Positions 27,617-37,491 are shown, counted from the stretch's first letter. The stretch is 56,452 bases of DNA from an uncultured Bacteroidales bacterium (GCA_903879715.1 CAIRMR010000064.1:1-56452), one strand, 5' to 3'. A program made the numbers and translations. Notes: a model not told the origin generated them from the sequence alone.

Positions 27617-30379
27617 ATGCTGGTAAAAACATATAACGATATTGTCAATTTTCTGAGTTTTGCTACAAATCTCAGAAAATTGCGCAGCCGGATAAATCAA
27701 AGTATCGATCTGCCCGAGATAATAAGTGAATTCCCGAATTCACATCCCAGGGGATTCATTAAGGAATTCAAGAAAAGAAGGACAACCATTGTTGAAACCT
27801 ACTTAAGAATCACCAAATGCCTTGAATCAGCAAACTACAACGAAAGAGTTCACGCTTTAAGCCTGTTAGCTGAACATATAATGTATTCGCGTTCGCTAAA
27901 AATGCCGTTAAATGCGGCAAGAGTTCAGCTTGCGCTGATGAAAGAAGTTGTTAAAAACCGCGATAACAAACGAGTGCAACTTGAATTGATGCGCGATTTT
28001 ACAGTTTCTTCGTACGGGCATCCGCGGGCCATCCGGAATTTTCTGAAAAAACTCGATATTATTGAAGTTCCTGAAACGGGTGAAGAGCTCAAAGATCTGA
28101 AAATGGGCTGGGATTTTCATGTTCACGACAGCACTTCGTATGGACGAAAATCGCCTATACAGCTTATCATCGACGCATTTATAAAAGGCATTTCTGAGCT
28201 TACCATCGCGTATAATAATCTCGATCGGGAAGAAGCAGTAAAAGAAGTTCTCGAAGCGGGCCGTATACTGGGAATTAAAGTAAATATAGCACTTGAATTC
28301 AGCGCATTAACTAATGGAATGCGTTTCCATTACATGTATATTCTGCCAAATTTTTCGAGTAAAAAAGGGCGGTTCAAAAAATTTCTGAAACAAAAAACTG
28401 ACGACTTTAAGGAGTTTCTTCATGAACTTGAAGAAAACGAAAAAAAACGGGAGAAAAACATTGAACAACTGATTGATGACTTTAACAAAGTGCATCTTCC
28501 AAAAATCAACGAAGGATATTTGCCCGTTTCTATTTACTACCTCGAGCCACTTTCCGTAAATAATGAAGAAAATACTTCTGGCACTAAAATTTATTCGCGG
28601 CGTCAATTAGGGGAGTTCCTTTATCCAAAGCTCAAAACGGTGCTTGAGAAAAGAGCATTACAAATCACAGCGCTAAAAATCCAGACGGAAAATTCACCTG
28701 AAAAGTTCAGTATACGCGAAATTGAAACCATTCAAAAACGATTCATTTCCATTCGCACACAATACCGGAACCTGGAACCGGAAAATATCAGGATGGAGTA
28801 TTTTGCCGGAAACGAATCTTTAGTTGCCGAAACTGCGGTAAGCAGTCTTGAAGACATCTACAACCTTGCAAAAAAAGCCGGTGGGAACATCAAATTCATT
28901 CAACCCCTTGAGCATGGTTTACAGGCGGCCATAGATAAAATTCTCGAAAACCACGCGATGCTGTCGTTTACCGAGATTTATAATATATATGGGACTATTG
29001 ATACTAAAGAATCTGATTTTGTGCTTTTTGCGGATTTTATAAAGTTATTGAACGAGGGAAATCAGGTTGAAATAATTCGTTTTTTTAATTCCAATAACTT
29101 AACATTTAATCAGGAAAAACTTTTAACCGCATTAACATATTTTAAACAAAACACACTTATTCCAGCAATAGGAAGTGATGCGGCAGGACGGTCAACACTG
29201 GCACCAGGAATGGGTTTCATTTTAGAAAGCCGTTTGCCCAAACATCAGAGAAAATATTTTGAAAAACGCCATTATACTTTGCCAACTGAAATCTCGGAAT
29301 TAATATATAAGCTGGCAAGAATACCCAAGACTCCCCTGAAGAAAAAAGAGAAGCCTAAAATTATCTGCCTGGGAAAACTCGATGCCGGCAAACAAAATAT
29401 GTTGGGAGACGAAAAAATAGAAAAACTAATTAGTCCATTACGTGCCTGGGAATACCTCAATCCGGCAATTAAAAATTCTATTTTTATTTTGATTGGTTTT
29501 ATTCCTGCTTACCTCATCGTCGGATATGAGTATGCATTACTTTGGCTTGCTATTACCGGCTCACGTAATATGTTTGTTGATGTGATTTCCGGTAACGGAT
29601 TCAGACCGAAAGAATGGCATTCGCAGGATATCAACTGGACCAATTTCGCGCATTCTCTTTTCTGGACAGGCTTTTCGGTACCTATACTGGGATTTGTAAA
29701 AGCCCGTTTCGATATTGTGTGGACAGGGCCGCATGAAGGCTTTCAATTCGAAACGGTCAAATTCTTTTTCCTCAACATTTCGAATGGAATATACCTGGCG
29801 ACACACAATTATATACGAGGATTTGATAAAGTTACAACAAGGAACAACTTCTTCCGGAGTATAATTGCATGGCCATTTGCTGCTTTATTTTCGCCTTTGG
29901 GGAATGCGCTGTTTTTACCAAGTATTGTTCAAACGAAATTCTGGTCCGATTTTATTGCTGCCATTATTGAAGGCAGCGCAAAATACAAAAACATTATCCG
30001 TGTTAAATACCAGATCATGGAAAAATTAATGCCTGATTTAATCAGCGAGGATGAAGAAACTGAAAAGCTTGCGATGCTCGATATGATCTATTTTATAAAC
30101 GAAAGTACACGAGCTAAAACAGCCTTGAGAAAGCAGTTGTCTCAGAAACCCGGTTTATTCACAAGGTTTAAAAACTTTATTTTCAGAAGGAAGAAACAGT
30201 TTGTACCAAATGAAGCCCTGTATGAACTCAGAAAAAAGATAGAACAGCCTGGCAGAGTTGACCAATTAATAAATTACATCATTGAGCACTATTATCGCGA
30301 ACAGAGTTTGTATCTGATTAAGATGGTATCAGAGAACTATTTTAAAATACAAAAATGGCTTGAAGGGATTAACAAATAG
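27617..30379 (+). CDS. large membrane protein with PHP-like metal-binding domain
   Basis: A 920-aa protein that I cannot name. Residues 1-160 are helical and basic. Residues 160 to about 545 resemble a PHP/amidohydrolase-like barrel: GWDFHVHDS gives H168-x-H170, then IALEFSA (E227), QPLEHGL and AIGSDAAGRST (D521), a spacing that recalls the metal ligands of PHP phosphoesterases (HxH, E, H, GSDA). A large insertion with charged helices (residues about 250-310) interrupts it. Residues 615-800 hold membrane helices (SIFILIGFIPAYLIVGYEYA, then more) and the protein ends in a basic helical tail. It follows the permease by 114 bp. The metal site suggests a phosphoesterase or hydrolase at the inner membrane; this is inference. 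Confidence 0.6.
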   Translation: MLVKTYNDIVNFLSFATNLRKLRSRINQSIDLPEIISEFPNSHPRGFIKEFKKRRTTIVETYLRITKCLESANYNERVHALSLLAEHIMYSRSLKMPLNAARVQLALMKEVVKNRDNKRVQLELMRDFTVSSYGHPRAIRNFLKKLDIIEVPETGEELKDLKMGWDFHVHDSTSYGRKSPIQLIIDAFIKGISELTIAYNNLDREEAVKEVLEAGRILGIKVNIALEFSALTNGMRFHYMYILPNFSSKKGRFKKFLKQKTDDFKEFLHELEENEKKREKNIEQLIDDFNKVHLPKINEGYLPVSIYYLEPLSVNNEENTSGTKIYSRRQLGEFLYPKLKTVLEKRALQITALKIQTENSPEKFSIREIETIQKRFISIRTQYRNLEPENIRMEYFAGNESLVAETAVSSLEDIYNLAKKAGGNIKFIQPLEHGLQAAIDKILENHAMLSFTEIYNIYGTIDTKESDFVLFADFIKLLNEGNQVEIIRFFNSNNLTFNQEKLLTALTYFKQNTLIPAIGSDAAGRSTLAPGMGFILESRLPKHQRKYFEKRHYTLPTEISELIYKLARIPKTPLKKKEKPKIICLGKLDAGKQNMLGDEKIEKLISPLRAWEYLNPAIKNSIFILIGFIPAYLIVGYEYALLWLAITGSRNMFVDVISGNGFRPKEWHSQDINWTNFAHSLFWTGFSVPILGFVKARFDIVWTGPHEGFQFETVKFFFLNISNGIYLATHNYIRGFDKVTTRNNFFRSIIAWPFAALFSPLGNALFLPSIVQTKFWSDFIAAIIEGSAKYKNIIRVKYQIMEKLMPDLISEDEETEKLAMLDMIYFINESTRAKTALRKQLSQKPGLFTRFKNFIFRRKKQFVPNEALYELRKKIEQPGRVDQLINYIIEHYYREQSLYLIKMVSENYFKIQKWLEGINK

Positions 30380-30653
30380 TATACACAGGGAAGAATTCAG
30401 CACTGGGAGCATTCTTTCCAAATATCAGACCTATCAGAATTTAAACTTCTATTAAATATTCATTGCTCAAGGGTTATTGATTAAGCACATTCCATCTGAA
30501 TATTCACAACACATAAACAACCTGTATCTGAGTCGATTATATTCTGTTTTGATTTGTTGGCACTTTAACAGAAAGGCAGTTTTGGGTTTTTATTCATCTA
30601 ATAAAATAATAGTGCCGCCTTAATTGTTATTTTTGGTGTGTGAAATCTTTCCT
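30380..30653. other. intergenic region with candidate promoter
   Basis: No gene is visible. The plus-strand element TATTTTTG at 30628-30635 matches TAnnTTTG and lies 18 bp before the ATG of the next gene. I see no strong hairpin after the preceding gene. Confidence 0.45.
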
Positions 30654-32306
30654 ATGAAAAAATTATTTGTAATTGCTTTCCTGTTATTTACCGCATCAAA
30701 TGTTTGGGCCCAAAAAAGCGAGCCTTTGCGTCTTGAAATACCCGCGCCATCAGGGAGCGATCCTTTCAATTATGTAGCAGCCGGAAAGTATGGGATTTGT
30801 ATTTTTTTCCCAACCGTTAACGGAAGCGGTAAAGACAGCATAAGTTGGTCGTTTACAATGACTGATGATCAGCTTAAGGAAAAATGGCATAGAATGGTTC
30901 CTCTTCATAAGGATGTTACGTACTTAAAAAGCATATCAACAAAAGAAGCCATTTATTTGCTTTTTCATGATACAAAACAGAATAAAGAAGGCAATATTTT
31001 TGTATTCATGATTATTCCCCGCCTACAGGTAATAACCGAACACAGAGGAAGCATACCGGATAAAGCTGAAGTGGTTGACTTTGAAATATCGGATAATGTA
31101 GCTTATATTGGCTTCAACAGCAGGAAAAGCCAGCCAGGAATAATAGGATTCTCGCTGGTAACAGGTGAAAAAAGCAACTATGATATTACAACCGAAAAAG
31201 ATGCTCTGTTGCTTGATATATCCGTTGATACAGCCCTACAGTATATCTTTGCGACATATAAAATCCAGTATTCATCAACCCGCAACCACTTATTTGTAAA
31301 CCAGTACAATTTGCCTGGCACACTTGTAAAAACATTTGATTTTACCGAACAGGTTGAGAAAAAGAATTTTAACTCGGCACAATTCATTCCCCGCGGTGAA
31401 GGAAACGGAGTAGTAGCCGGAACATATGGATTTAATGTAACAAGTACCCGCAGGCAATATGACTATTATGACAATTATTATAATAGTTATTACTACAATT
31501 ATTATTCACCATACTTCTCAAGGCAGCCTGACTACGATGCGAACGAAGACAAAACACCTGTGTCGGATGGCTATTTTACCGCAACTGTAACCAATGGAGT
31601 TGCTGACAAAATAAAATATTATAACTTCAGTGGATTCAGCAACGCATTCAAGTATATTACTGATCCCAATGCGCTGCGCGCAAAAGCGAGACCACTTAAA
31701 AAGAAAGAAAAAACTTCCGAGACTGAATCCACCAATACGGACATCCTTAATGACAAAACCCTCAATCTCAGGCTTATTACACATGAATTAGCCGAAAACG
31801 ACGGGCAGATTATAATTTCCTCCGAAGCATACTCCCCCGAATATCATACGAATACCCAAATGTCGTATGATTTTTATGGCAGAGCATTTCCTACTTCATA
31901 CCAGGTTTTCGATGGTTTTCGTTATTCGCACGCTTTTGTAGCCGGATTTGACAGCAGTGGTAATATGTTGTGGAATAATGGGATGGAGATGCGGGATATT
32001 ATTACCAAATACCTGAACCGGAAATTAAACTGCCTGTTCGAAAACGATGAGACTGTACTTTATTATAATGCCAATAACAAAGTCGCTTTTAAAACTATAA
32101 AAGGAAGTACTATAGTTGAAAACACTTCGTATACAACCCTGGTGCCAAAACGCACCAACGATCAGCCTTATGATGAATACCTGGGCACAATCGAACATTG
32201 GTATGATGATTACTTTATAGCAACCGGTTACCAAACCATCAGGAATAATTATCTTGAAAGCAATAAGCGCAATGTATTCTATATTAGTAAGATGGCATTC
32301 AGATAG
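30654..32306 (+). CDS. exported protein of unknown function with tyrosine-rich stretch
   Basis: A 550-aa protein with a clear signal peptide (MKKLFVIAFLLFTASNVWAQ). The first 250 residues look like beta-propeller-type repeated strands (FNYVAAGKYGICIFF, ISDNVAYIGFNSR, DALLLDISVDTALQYIFATY). Residues about 270-290 are a run of Tyr/Asn/Asp (YDYYDNYYNSYYYNYYSPYF), followed by a charged segment with many Lys and Glu. No family is recognised. It stands alone between the phosphate gene run and the OmpA array, and I chose the start that gives the signal peptide; ten upstream codons are open. A surface or periplasmic role is likely. Confidence 0.75.
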   Translation: MKKLFVIAFLLFTASNVWAQKSEPLRLEIPAPSGSDPFNYVAAGKYGICIFFPTVNGSGKDSISWSFTMTDDQLKEKWHRMVPLHKDVTYLKSISTKEAIYLLFHDTKQNKEGNIFVFMIIPRLQVITEHRGSIPDKAEVVDFEISDNVAYIGFNSRKSQPGIIGFSLVTGEKSNYDITTEKDALLLDISVDTALQYIFATYKIQYSSTRNHLFVNQYNLPGTLVKTFDFTEQVEKKNFNSAQFIPRGEGNGVVAGTYGFNVTSTRRQYDYYDNYYNSYYYNYYSPYFSRQPDYDANEDKTPVSDGYFTATVTNGVADKIKYYNFSGFSNAFKYITDPNALRAKARPLKKKEKTSETESTNTDILNDKTLNLRLITHELAENDGQIIISSEAYSPEYHTNTQMSYDFYGRAFPTSYQVFDGFRYSHAFVAGFDSSGNMLWNNGMEMRDIITKYLNRKLNCLFENDETVLYYNANNKVAFKTIKGSTIVENTSYTTLVPKRTNDQPYDEYLGTIEHWYDDYFIATGYQTIRNNYLESNKRNVFYISKMAFR

Positions 32307-32577
32307 TTAACAGGAAGATTTAGTATGTGTGAACTTGTGACGAGGGGTGACATGGCGAAGGGTGAATGGGCGGGGAATAAAAGGGAGAATGGGTATCAAT
32401 TACATTTGGTCAGCATACATGAAAGCAAAATAACGAAAAGGCCGATAGTATCTAACTAGGGTCTGTCGGGAAATAGCTAAATAGCTGTTTATCTATGCTT
32501 TGTCTGCTATTCACACAATAACCGATGCAAGGATATCTTACCATTCTTTTCATAATCCATGCACATTATCGATTTGA

Positions 32578-32731
32578 TTTTCCCCGTCAGGGGAAAAATA
32601 TCAATAAAAAAAATACTTCTCCAATCCCGATTCCCCGGCAGGGGATCAACATAATACAATGAATATTAATGTCCTACGGACAATCCCATGTTCCAAAATC
32701 ATTTAGCTATTGGTGTTGATTCCCTCCGGGA
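32578..32731. repeat. cluster of four short GC-rich palindromes (REP-like)
   Basis: Four hairpins lie within 154 bp: TTTTCCCC-GTCA-GGGGAAAA (32578-32597), TCCCC-GGCA-GGGGA (32632-32645), GTCC-TAC-GGAC (32671-32681) and TCCC-TCC-GGGA (32721-32731). They sit in a 500-bp gap (32307-32806) that otherwise shows no gene. The pattern resembles REP-like elements seen in many Bacteroidota genomes. Confidence 0.6.
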
Positions 32732-32806
32732 AAATCCATAGACATTTGATTTTTGTTTTTCAGCAAGCCCTAACTATCAGCTTTTTTAATGAATGGGGAA
32801 ATCGAT

Positions 32807-34519
32807 TTATTTTGTAATCTTTATTTCTACTCTCCGGTTTTGGGTACGCCCTTCGGATGTATTGTTATCTGCAACAGGATTCTTCTTACCTAAGTACGCC
32901 TTCTTTATTTTTGTTGGACTTATTCCTTTTTGCTTCAGGTATTCAACCACATAATTTACGCGTTTTTCGGATAGATGAAAGTTCTTGTATTCTGCTTCAT
33001 TGGCATCTTCATATCCGGTTATAACAAGTAATGATTTCGGATGTTCTTTCATATATTCAGCAATATCATCCAGAATGATGGTATTCCTGTAGGTTTGAAT
33101 AACTACAGTGCTGCCCGGCTCGAAATAAACAATCTTCATAAAAGCAATCTCGGGTTCCTTTTCCTGAGCAATCAACCTAGGACATCCGTTATTGGAGATA
33201 ACTCCCGGAATCTTAGGGCAATTGTCTTTGTTATCAGGAACTCCATCGCCATCCGTATCCGGGCATCCTGAAAAAGCAACAAGACCCTTTATATCCGGGC
33301 ACAAATCATCTTTGTCTGTAACTCCGTCACCGTCACGATCAGGACAGCCCCCAAGTTCCTTTTTACCAGCCGCAATCGGGCAGTTGTCCTGGCTGTCAAT
33401 AATTCCGTCACCATCAGAATCAGGACAACCTGCAAATTCTGCTCTCCCGCTAACTTCAGGACACTTGTCATCCTTGTCAATAACTCCATCACCATCCCGG
33501 TCAGGACATCCGGAAAATTCGGATTTACCAGGCAAGTCAGGACACTTGTCAAAAATGTCAGCAATACCATCCTTATCTTTATCCGGACACCCATGGAGTT
33601 CTTTCAATCCAGCTACATTAGGACAATCATCTTCCCTGTCAATTATACCGTCTCCGTCTTTGTCAGGGCATCCTTTAAATTCAAGTTCTCCTGCCACATC
33701 CGGACAAGGATCATCCTTGTCAGCTATCCCATCATTGTCATGATCGGGGCAACCAGCGAGTTCGGTTTTCCCGTAAAGTCCGGGACACAAATCGTATTTA
33801 TCTGTAACCCCGTCATTATCTGTATCTTTTACAGCAATCCGAAACTGCAGACCAGCCGAAGTATAGCTGTAATGATCGTTATTTTTTTTAACTTTATCCG
33901 TAAAATCAAGTTTTGTTCCACCAAATATAGTATGATCACCATATTCCAGGTTAACCGAAAAATTATTATTCAACTTATATACTGCCTCTGCTCCTATAGG
34001 AAGATAGAATTTATGCTGTATATGGCTATGTTTATCCAAAAGTTCTCCTGATTCAAAATTATTTAGTTTTGACCTGAATGAACTTATGCCGGCTCCGGAG
34101 TAGAAATAAAATTTCAGCAATTTTTTTTCATTAAAATCCGGGATGTACTTTGCCAATACTTCGTTAATATTGACTGTGAGATTCAAACCGCAATCCCATA
34201 AACGGGAGCTGAAGACCACGTTTTGGTCCGTTCTTTTACTATAGAGATTAGTTTTCAGAAATTGTCCCCGAAACCCGAATACCGGACTAATTTTATATCC
34301 CATCACGATACCAAAGGCAAACCGGGGGTGTTGATTCCATAATTTTTTCCCGTTTAAATCTCCATAATACTGGCTGAACCCAACATTGGGCTGAATATAA
34401 AAATTGCTCTTCAGAATTGGATTTTTGAATATATTCTGAGCGGATACTGTAATCGCAATAAGGCTAAATACTGTAATTGAGCAAACAATCAAAGCATTCA
34501 TGACCTGATTGATTTTCAT
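32807..34519 (-). CDS. OmpA-family protein with eight TSP type 3 repeats (array copy 1)
   Basis: A 570-aa outer-membrane protein. It has a signal peptide ending in ITVSAQ, an N-terminal OmpA/OprF-type eight-strand barrel (residues about 30-215, FYIQPNVGFSQYYGDLNG...NLEYGDHTIFGG), then eight thrombospondin type 3 units starting DTDNDGVTDKYDLCP, each with a DxDxDG calcium-binding motif and paired cysteines. The C-terminal 120 residues form an OmpA-like peptidoglycan-binding domain (SEKRVNYVVEYLKQKG, RTQNRRVEIKITK). The protein probably bridges outer membrane and cell wall with a rigid calcium-stabilised linker. It has the longest linker of the four tandem copies. The start giving the signal peptide MKINQVMNALIVC is preferred over one eight codons upstream. 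Confidence 0.92.
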   Translation of the reverse strand: MKINQVMNALIVCSITVFSLIAITVSAQNIFKNPILKSNFYIQPNVGFSQYYGDLNGKKLWNQHPRFAFGIVMGYKISPVFGFRGQFLKTNLYSKRTDQNVVFSSRLWDCGLNLTVNINEVLAKYIPDFNEKKLLKFYFYSGAGISSFRSKLNNFESGELLDKHSHIQHKFYLPIGAEAVYKLNNNFSVNLEYGDHTIFGGTKLDFTDKVKKNNDHYSYTSAGLQFRIAVKDTDNDGVTDKYDLCPGLYGKTELAGCPDHDNDGIADKDDPCPDVAGELEFKGCPDKDGDGIIDREDDCPNVAGLKELHGCPDKDKDGIADIFDKCPDLPGKSEFSGCPDRDGDGVIDKDDKCPEVSGRAEFAGCPDSDGDGIIDSQDNCPIAAGKKELGGCPDRDGDGVTDKDDLCPDIKGLVAFSGCPDTDGDGVPDNKDNCPKIPGVISNNGCPRLIAQEKEPEIAFMKIVYFEPGSTVVIQTYRNTIILDDIAEYMKEHPKSLLVITGYEDANEAEYKNFHLSEKRVNYVVEYLKQKGISPTKIKKAYLGKKNPVADNNTSEGRTQNRRVEIKITK

Positions 34520-34575
34520 AACTTTCAGATTTGTAAATAGCATAAACTATTGTAGCAAAAAATGAAACATAATTA

Positions 34576-34583
34576 CAAATGTA
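34576..34583 (-). promoter_or_regulatory. -7 promoter element for OmpA copy 1
   Basis: Reads TACATTTG on the minus strand, matching TAnnTTTG, 57 bp before the chosen start codon. A possible TTG-type -33 element lies about 23 bp further upstream. Confidence 0.5.
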
Positions 34584-34631
34584 ACAAATAGTCAATGCTT
34601 ATGTTGCAACCAATATAAAATAGACCTAAAC

Positions 34632-34664
34632 AAAAAAGGCCGATAAAATTTATCAGCCTTTTTT
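34632..34664 (-). terminator. terminator after OmpA copy 2 (possibly bidirectional)
   Basis: AAAAAAGGC-C-GATAAA pairs with TTTATC-A-GCCTTTTTT with one mismatch. The A-run and T-run flank the stem, so it can work in both directions. It lies 20 bp after the copy 2 stop codon. Confidence 0.85.
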
Positions 34665-34683
34665 CATAAGATTAGAGTACAGT

Positions 34684-36195
34684 TTATTTTATAATCTTTA
34701 TTTCAACCCTGCGATTAATAGCACGGCCTTCTTTTGTATTATTATCTGCAATCGGTTTACTCTTACCAAAGAATGATTTTTCAATTTTCACAGAAGTCAT
34801 TCCTTTTTTCTTCAGATAATTAATAACAAAGTCAGCACGTTTTTCAGACAGGCGAAGGTTATAGTTTATTGACTCTCGGTTATCCGCATGCCCGCTTACT
34901 AAAATTGTCGCTTCAGGATGTTCGTTCATAAAAGCAGCAATTTCATTCAACTCAAGGTTATATATATCAATAACTACACTTCCATCTGAGTTGAAATATA
35001 CCGTTTTTTCAGCCAGAGGGCCTTTGTCTTCAGGACAACCGTAATTGGCCGCTACCCCGGCTACTTCCGGGCAATTGTCTTTGTTATCAGGAATGCCATC
35101 CCCATCGGTATCAGGGCATCCTTTAAACTGGGCCAGGCCTCTTACATCAGGGCAGGCATCTTCATTATCAATGATGCCATCACCATCGCGATCAGGGCAA
35201 CCGGCAAACTCTTTTTTACCTGCCACATCCGGACATTTGTCGTCCTTATCGGCAATGCCGTCATTATCTTTATCCGGGCATCCGCCAAACTCTGCTTTAC
35301 CTGCAGCGTCGGGGCAAGCATCCTGTGTATCTATTATACCGTCACCATCCGTATCCGGGCAACCTTTAAATTCTGCTTTCCCGGCAACTTCGGGACAAGC
35401 ATCGTCTTTATCAGCTATACCATCATTATCTTTATCAGGGCAACCTGCAAGTTCAACTTTACCATAAGCATCAGGGCAGGCGTCTTTTTTGTCTTTTATG
35501 CCATCGCCATCATTATCGAAAGGTCCAAGTTTTATCTGGAGCCCGGCAGAAGCATAACTGTAATGATCATTTCTCTTGTTTCCATCGGTAAAATCGAGAG
35601 CGTCACTATTGAAAACGATATGATCGCCATATTCAAGATTTATAGCCAGACTCTTACTCAAACGGAATGAAACTCCGGCGCCTACAGGAACAAAAAACTC
35701 ATTTTGGCTCTTAGCATGCGAATCAACGACAGCACTTGGAGTTAGGTTTTCAAGAGTTGACTTAAATGAATTAAATCCGGCACCACCAAAAAGGTAGAAA
35801 TTTACAAATCTTTTTTCGTTGTATTCCGCAAATATTTCATTGATATTTATTGTTAAATTCAGTGCTGCGTCCCATATGTCAGATTTAAACTTGAGATTCT
35901 GATCTTCTCTTTCACCTTTAAGCTTGGTTTTGACAAACTGACCGCGGACTCCAAAAACAGGACTAATCTGGTAACCTAAAACAGCTCCGTAGCCAAACTG
36001 AAATTCCTTGTTCGTAAGATTTGGCTTGTTAATATCTCCAAAATACTGGCTCACACCCATATTGGGCTGGAGATAAAAATAGCTCATCATTTTCGTGTTA
36101 TTCAGTTTATCCTGGCCCCAGGTTGAAATTGAGATTAGGTTAAATGCAATAATTGAAAAAACAATTAAAGCCTTTCTGATTTGGTTGTTTCTCAT
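34684..36195 (-). CDS. OmpA-family protein with six TSP type 3 repeats (array copy 2)
   Basis: A 503-aa paralogue of its neighbours. It has a signal peptide (RKALIVFSIIAFNLISISTWGQ is the region), a barrel domain (FYLQPNMGVSQYFGDINKP to NLEYGDHIVFNSDALDF), six thrombospondin type 3 units beginning DNDGDGIKDKKDACP, and an OmpA-like C-terminal domain (LSEKRADFVINYLKKKG...AINRRVEIKIIK). The start MRNNQIRK is chosen because it gives a clean signal peptide and follows a promoter element by 42 bp; a further 47 codons are open upstream but contain an unlikely second hydrophobic stretch. It has its own promoter and terminator, so each array member is probably a separate transcript. Confidence 0.92.
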   Translation of the reverse strand: MRNNQIRKALIVFSIIAFNLISISTWGQDKLNNTKMMSYFYLQPNMGVSQYFGDINKPNLTNKEFQFGYGAVLGYQISPVFGVRGQFVKTKLKGEREDQNLKFKSDIWDAALNLTININEIFAEYNEKRFVNFYLFGGAGFNSFKSTLENLTPSAVVDSHAKSQNEFFVPVGAGVSFRLSKSLAINLEYGDHIVFNSDALDFTDGNKRNDHYSYASAGLQIKLGPFDNDGDGIKDKKDACPDAYGKVELAGCPDKDNDGIADKDDACPEVAGKAEFKGCPDTDGDGIIDTQDACPDAAGKAEFGGCPDKDNDGIADKDDKCPDVAGKKEFAGCPDRDGDGIIDNEDACPDVRGLAQFKGCPDTDGDGIPDNKDNCPEVAGVAANYGCPEDKGPLAEKTVYFNSDGSVVIDIYNLELNEIAAFMNEHPEATILVSGHADNRESINYNLRLSEKRADFVINYLKKKGMTSVKIEKSFFGKSKPIADNNTKEGRAINRRVEIKIIK

Positions 36196-36236
36196 TGTCG
36201 TAAAGTTAAATGAAGTACAAGATTTGATAATACTTA

Positions 36237-36244
36237 CAAAAATA
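36237..36244 (-). promoter_or_regulatory. -7 promoter element for OmpA copy 2
   Basis: Reads TATTTTTG on the minus strand, matching TAnnTTTG, 42 bp before the start codon. Confidence 0.5.
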
Positions 36245-36435
36245 AAGAAAAAATGTACTGAATATCTCATTGCAGATAAATAAAACAATAAACTTAGAAG
36301 AAAGCAAAATGTCATACCTGTTGCTTGGTTCCTCAAAAGAAAATCATTACAAAATCAACAATATTTACAAAAAGACAGGAATATGAGTGATCAGTTTTAA
36401 CAGGTTTATCTGGACATGAAAATGAAACTTTCAGT

Positions 36436-36466
36436 GAGAAAAAACCGACTGGATTTACCCAGTCTA
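36436..36466 (-). terminator. terminator after OmpA copy 3
   Basis: GACTGG/CCAGTC stem with a 6-nt loop, followed on the minus strand by CGGTTTTTTC. It lies about 30 bp beyond the stop codon of the truncated copy. Confidence 0.8.
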
Positions 36467-36494
36467 TTCTCTTGATCAGCTATTTATAAATATT

Positions 36495-37475
36495 TTATTT
36501 AATTGATTTTATCTCTACCCTTCGGTTTTTAGCCCTGCCTTCCGCTGTTATATTATCATCAACAGGCTTGGTTTTTCCATAAAAAGTTTTAACCAAACGC
36601 TCTTTCGGAATTCCTTTTTTTACAAGATTATCATAAACAAAGCCAGCTCGTTTTTCTGACAGCTTCATATTATACTCGTCGCTTTCGAGTGAATCAGTAT
36701 ATCCTTCGACCGATACCTTAGCATCAACATGATCATTCAGTATCGCAATAGTTTCGTCGAGGATAGAGGTAAATTCAGTCAAAACAACAGACTTAGCTGA
36801 TCCAAAGCAAACTGTTTTAGAGAATTCAAAATTAATAACCTCAGGGCAACCTGAGTTTGATCCAATACCAGCTACATCAGGGCATTTATCCTCATTGTCG
36901 GCGATACCATCATTATCCGAATCAGGGCAACCATGCATCTTGTCCAGACTTTTCACATCCGGGCATACATCATCCTTAGCAGCGATTCCATCACTATCGC
37001 GGTCAGGACAGCCGGCATGTTCTTTCAAACCTGCGGCATCAGGACATTTGTCCTCTTTATCTGTAATACCGTCAATATCTTTATCCGGACAGCCATTAAG
37101 GTCAGGCTTTCCGGCTGAATTGGGACAGGCATCCAGGCTGTCGATCACACCATCGGTATCCAGACAGCCTTTATACTCAGGACTTCCATACACATCCGGA
37201 CAAGCATCCTCTTTATCAGCTATACCATCATTATCCTTATCCGGGCAACCGGCAAGTTTAGCTCTACCAGGAACAGATGGGCAAAGATCATCTTTGTCGA
37301 TCACACCATCATCATCTGAATCCTTTACCCCAATTTTAATTTGTAAGCCTGCAGATACGTAATTGTAGTGATCATTATTTTCTTTGCCGGTATCCATAAA
37401 ATCAAGTTTCGTACCTCCAAATACCGTCCGGTCACCATATTCGAGATTTACGGAGATTGCATTGTTTAGACATTG
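36495..37475 (-). pseudogene. 5'-truncated OmpA-family gene (array copy 3)
   Basis: The frame is open from a TAA at 37478 and aligns with its paralogues only from the last barrel strands (NNAISVNLEYGDRTVFGGTKL, compare NNNFSVNLEYGDHTIFGGTKL of copy 1). The signal peptide and about 190 residues of barrel are missing. The six TSP type 3 units are present but one is damaged (GCLDTDGVIDS lacks the DG of DxDxDG). The OmpA-like C-terminus (LSEKRAGFVYDNLVKKG, KNRRVEIKSIK) is intact. A TAnnTTTG promoter element lies only 17 bp upstream of the broken end, so the deletion probably joined the promoter to mid-gene. Translation from the first ATG (37397) would give a 300-aa cytosolic fragment, so I call it a pseudogene. 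Confidence 0.85.
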
Positions 37476-37491
37476 TTAAAAATATCGTTAA

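Noticed and set aside
33192-33743. Open plus-strand frame with SGHP/SGQP repeats opposite the OmpA copies (also near 35045, 36895 and 38355)
   Set aside because: It is the antisense reading of the thrombospondin type 3 repeats in the real gene, which forces long open frames. It has no start signal of its own.
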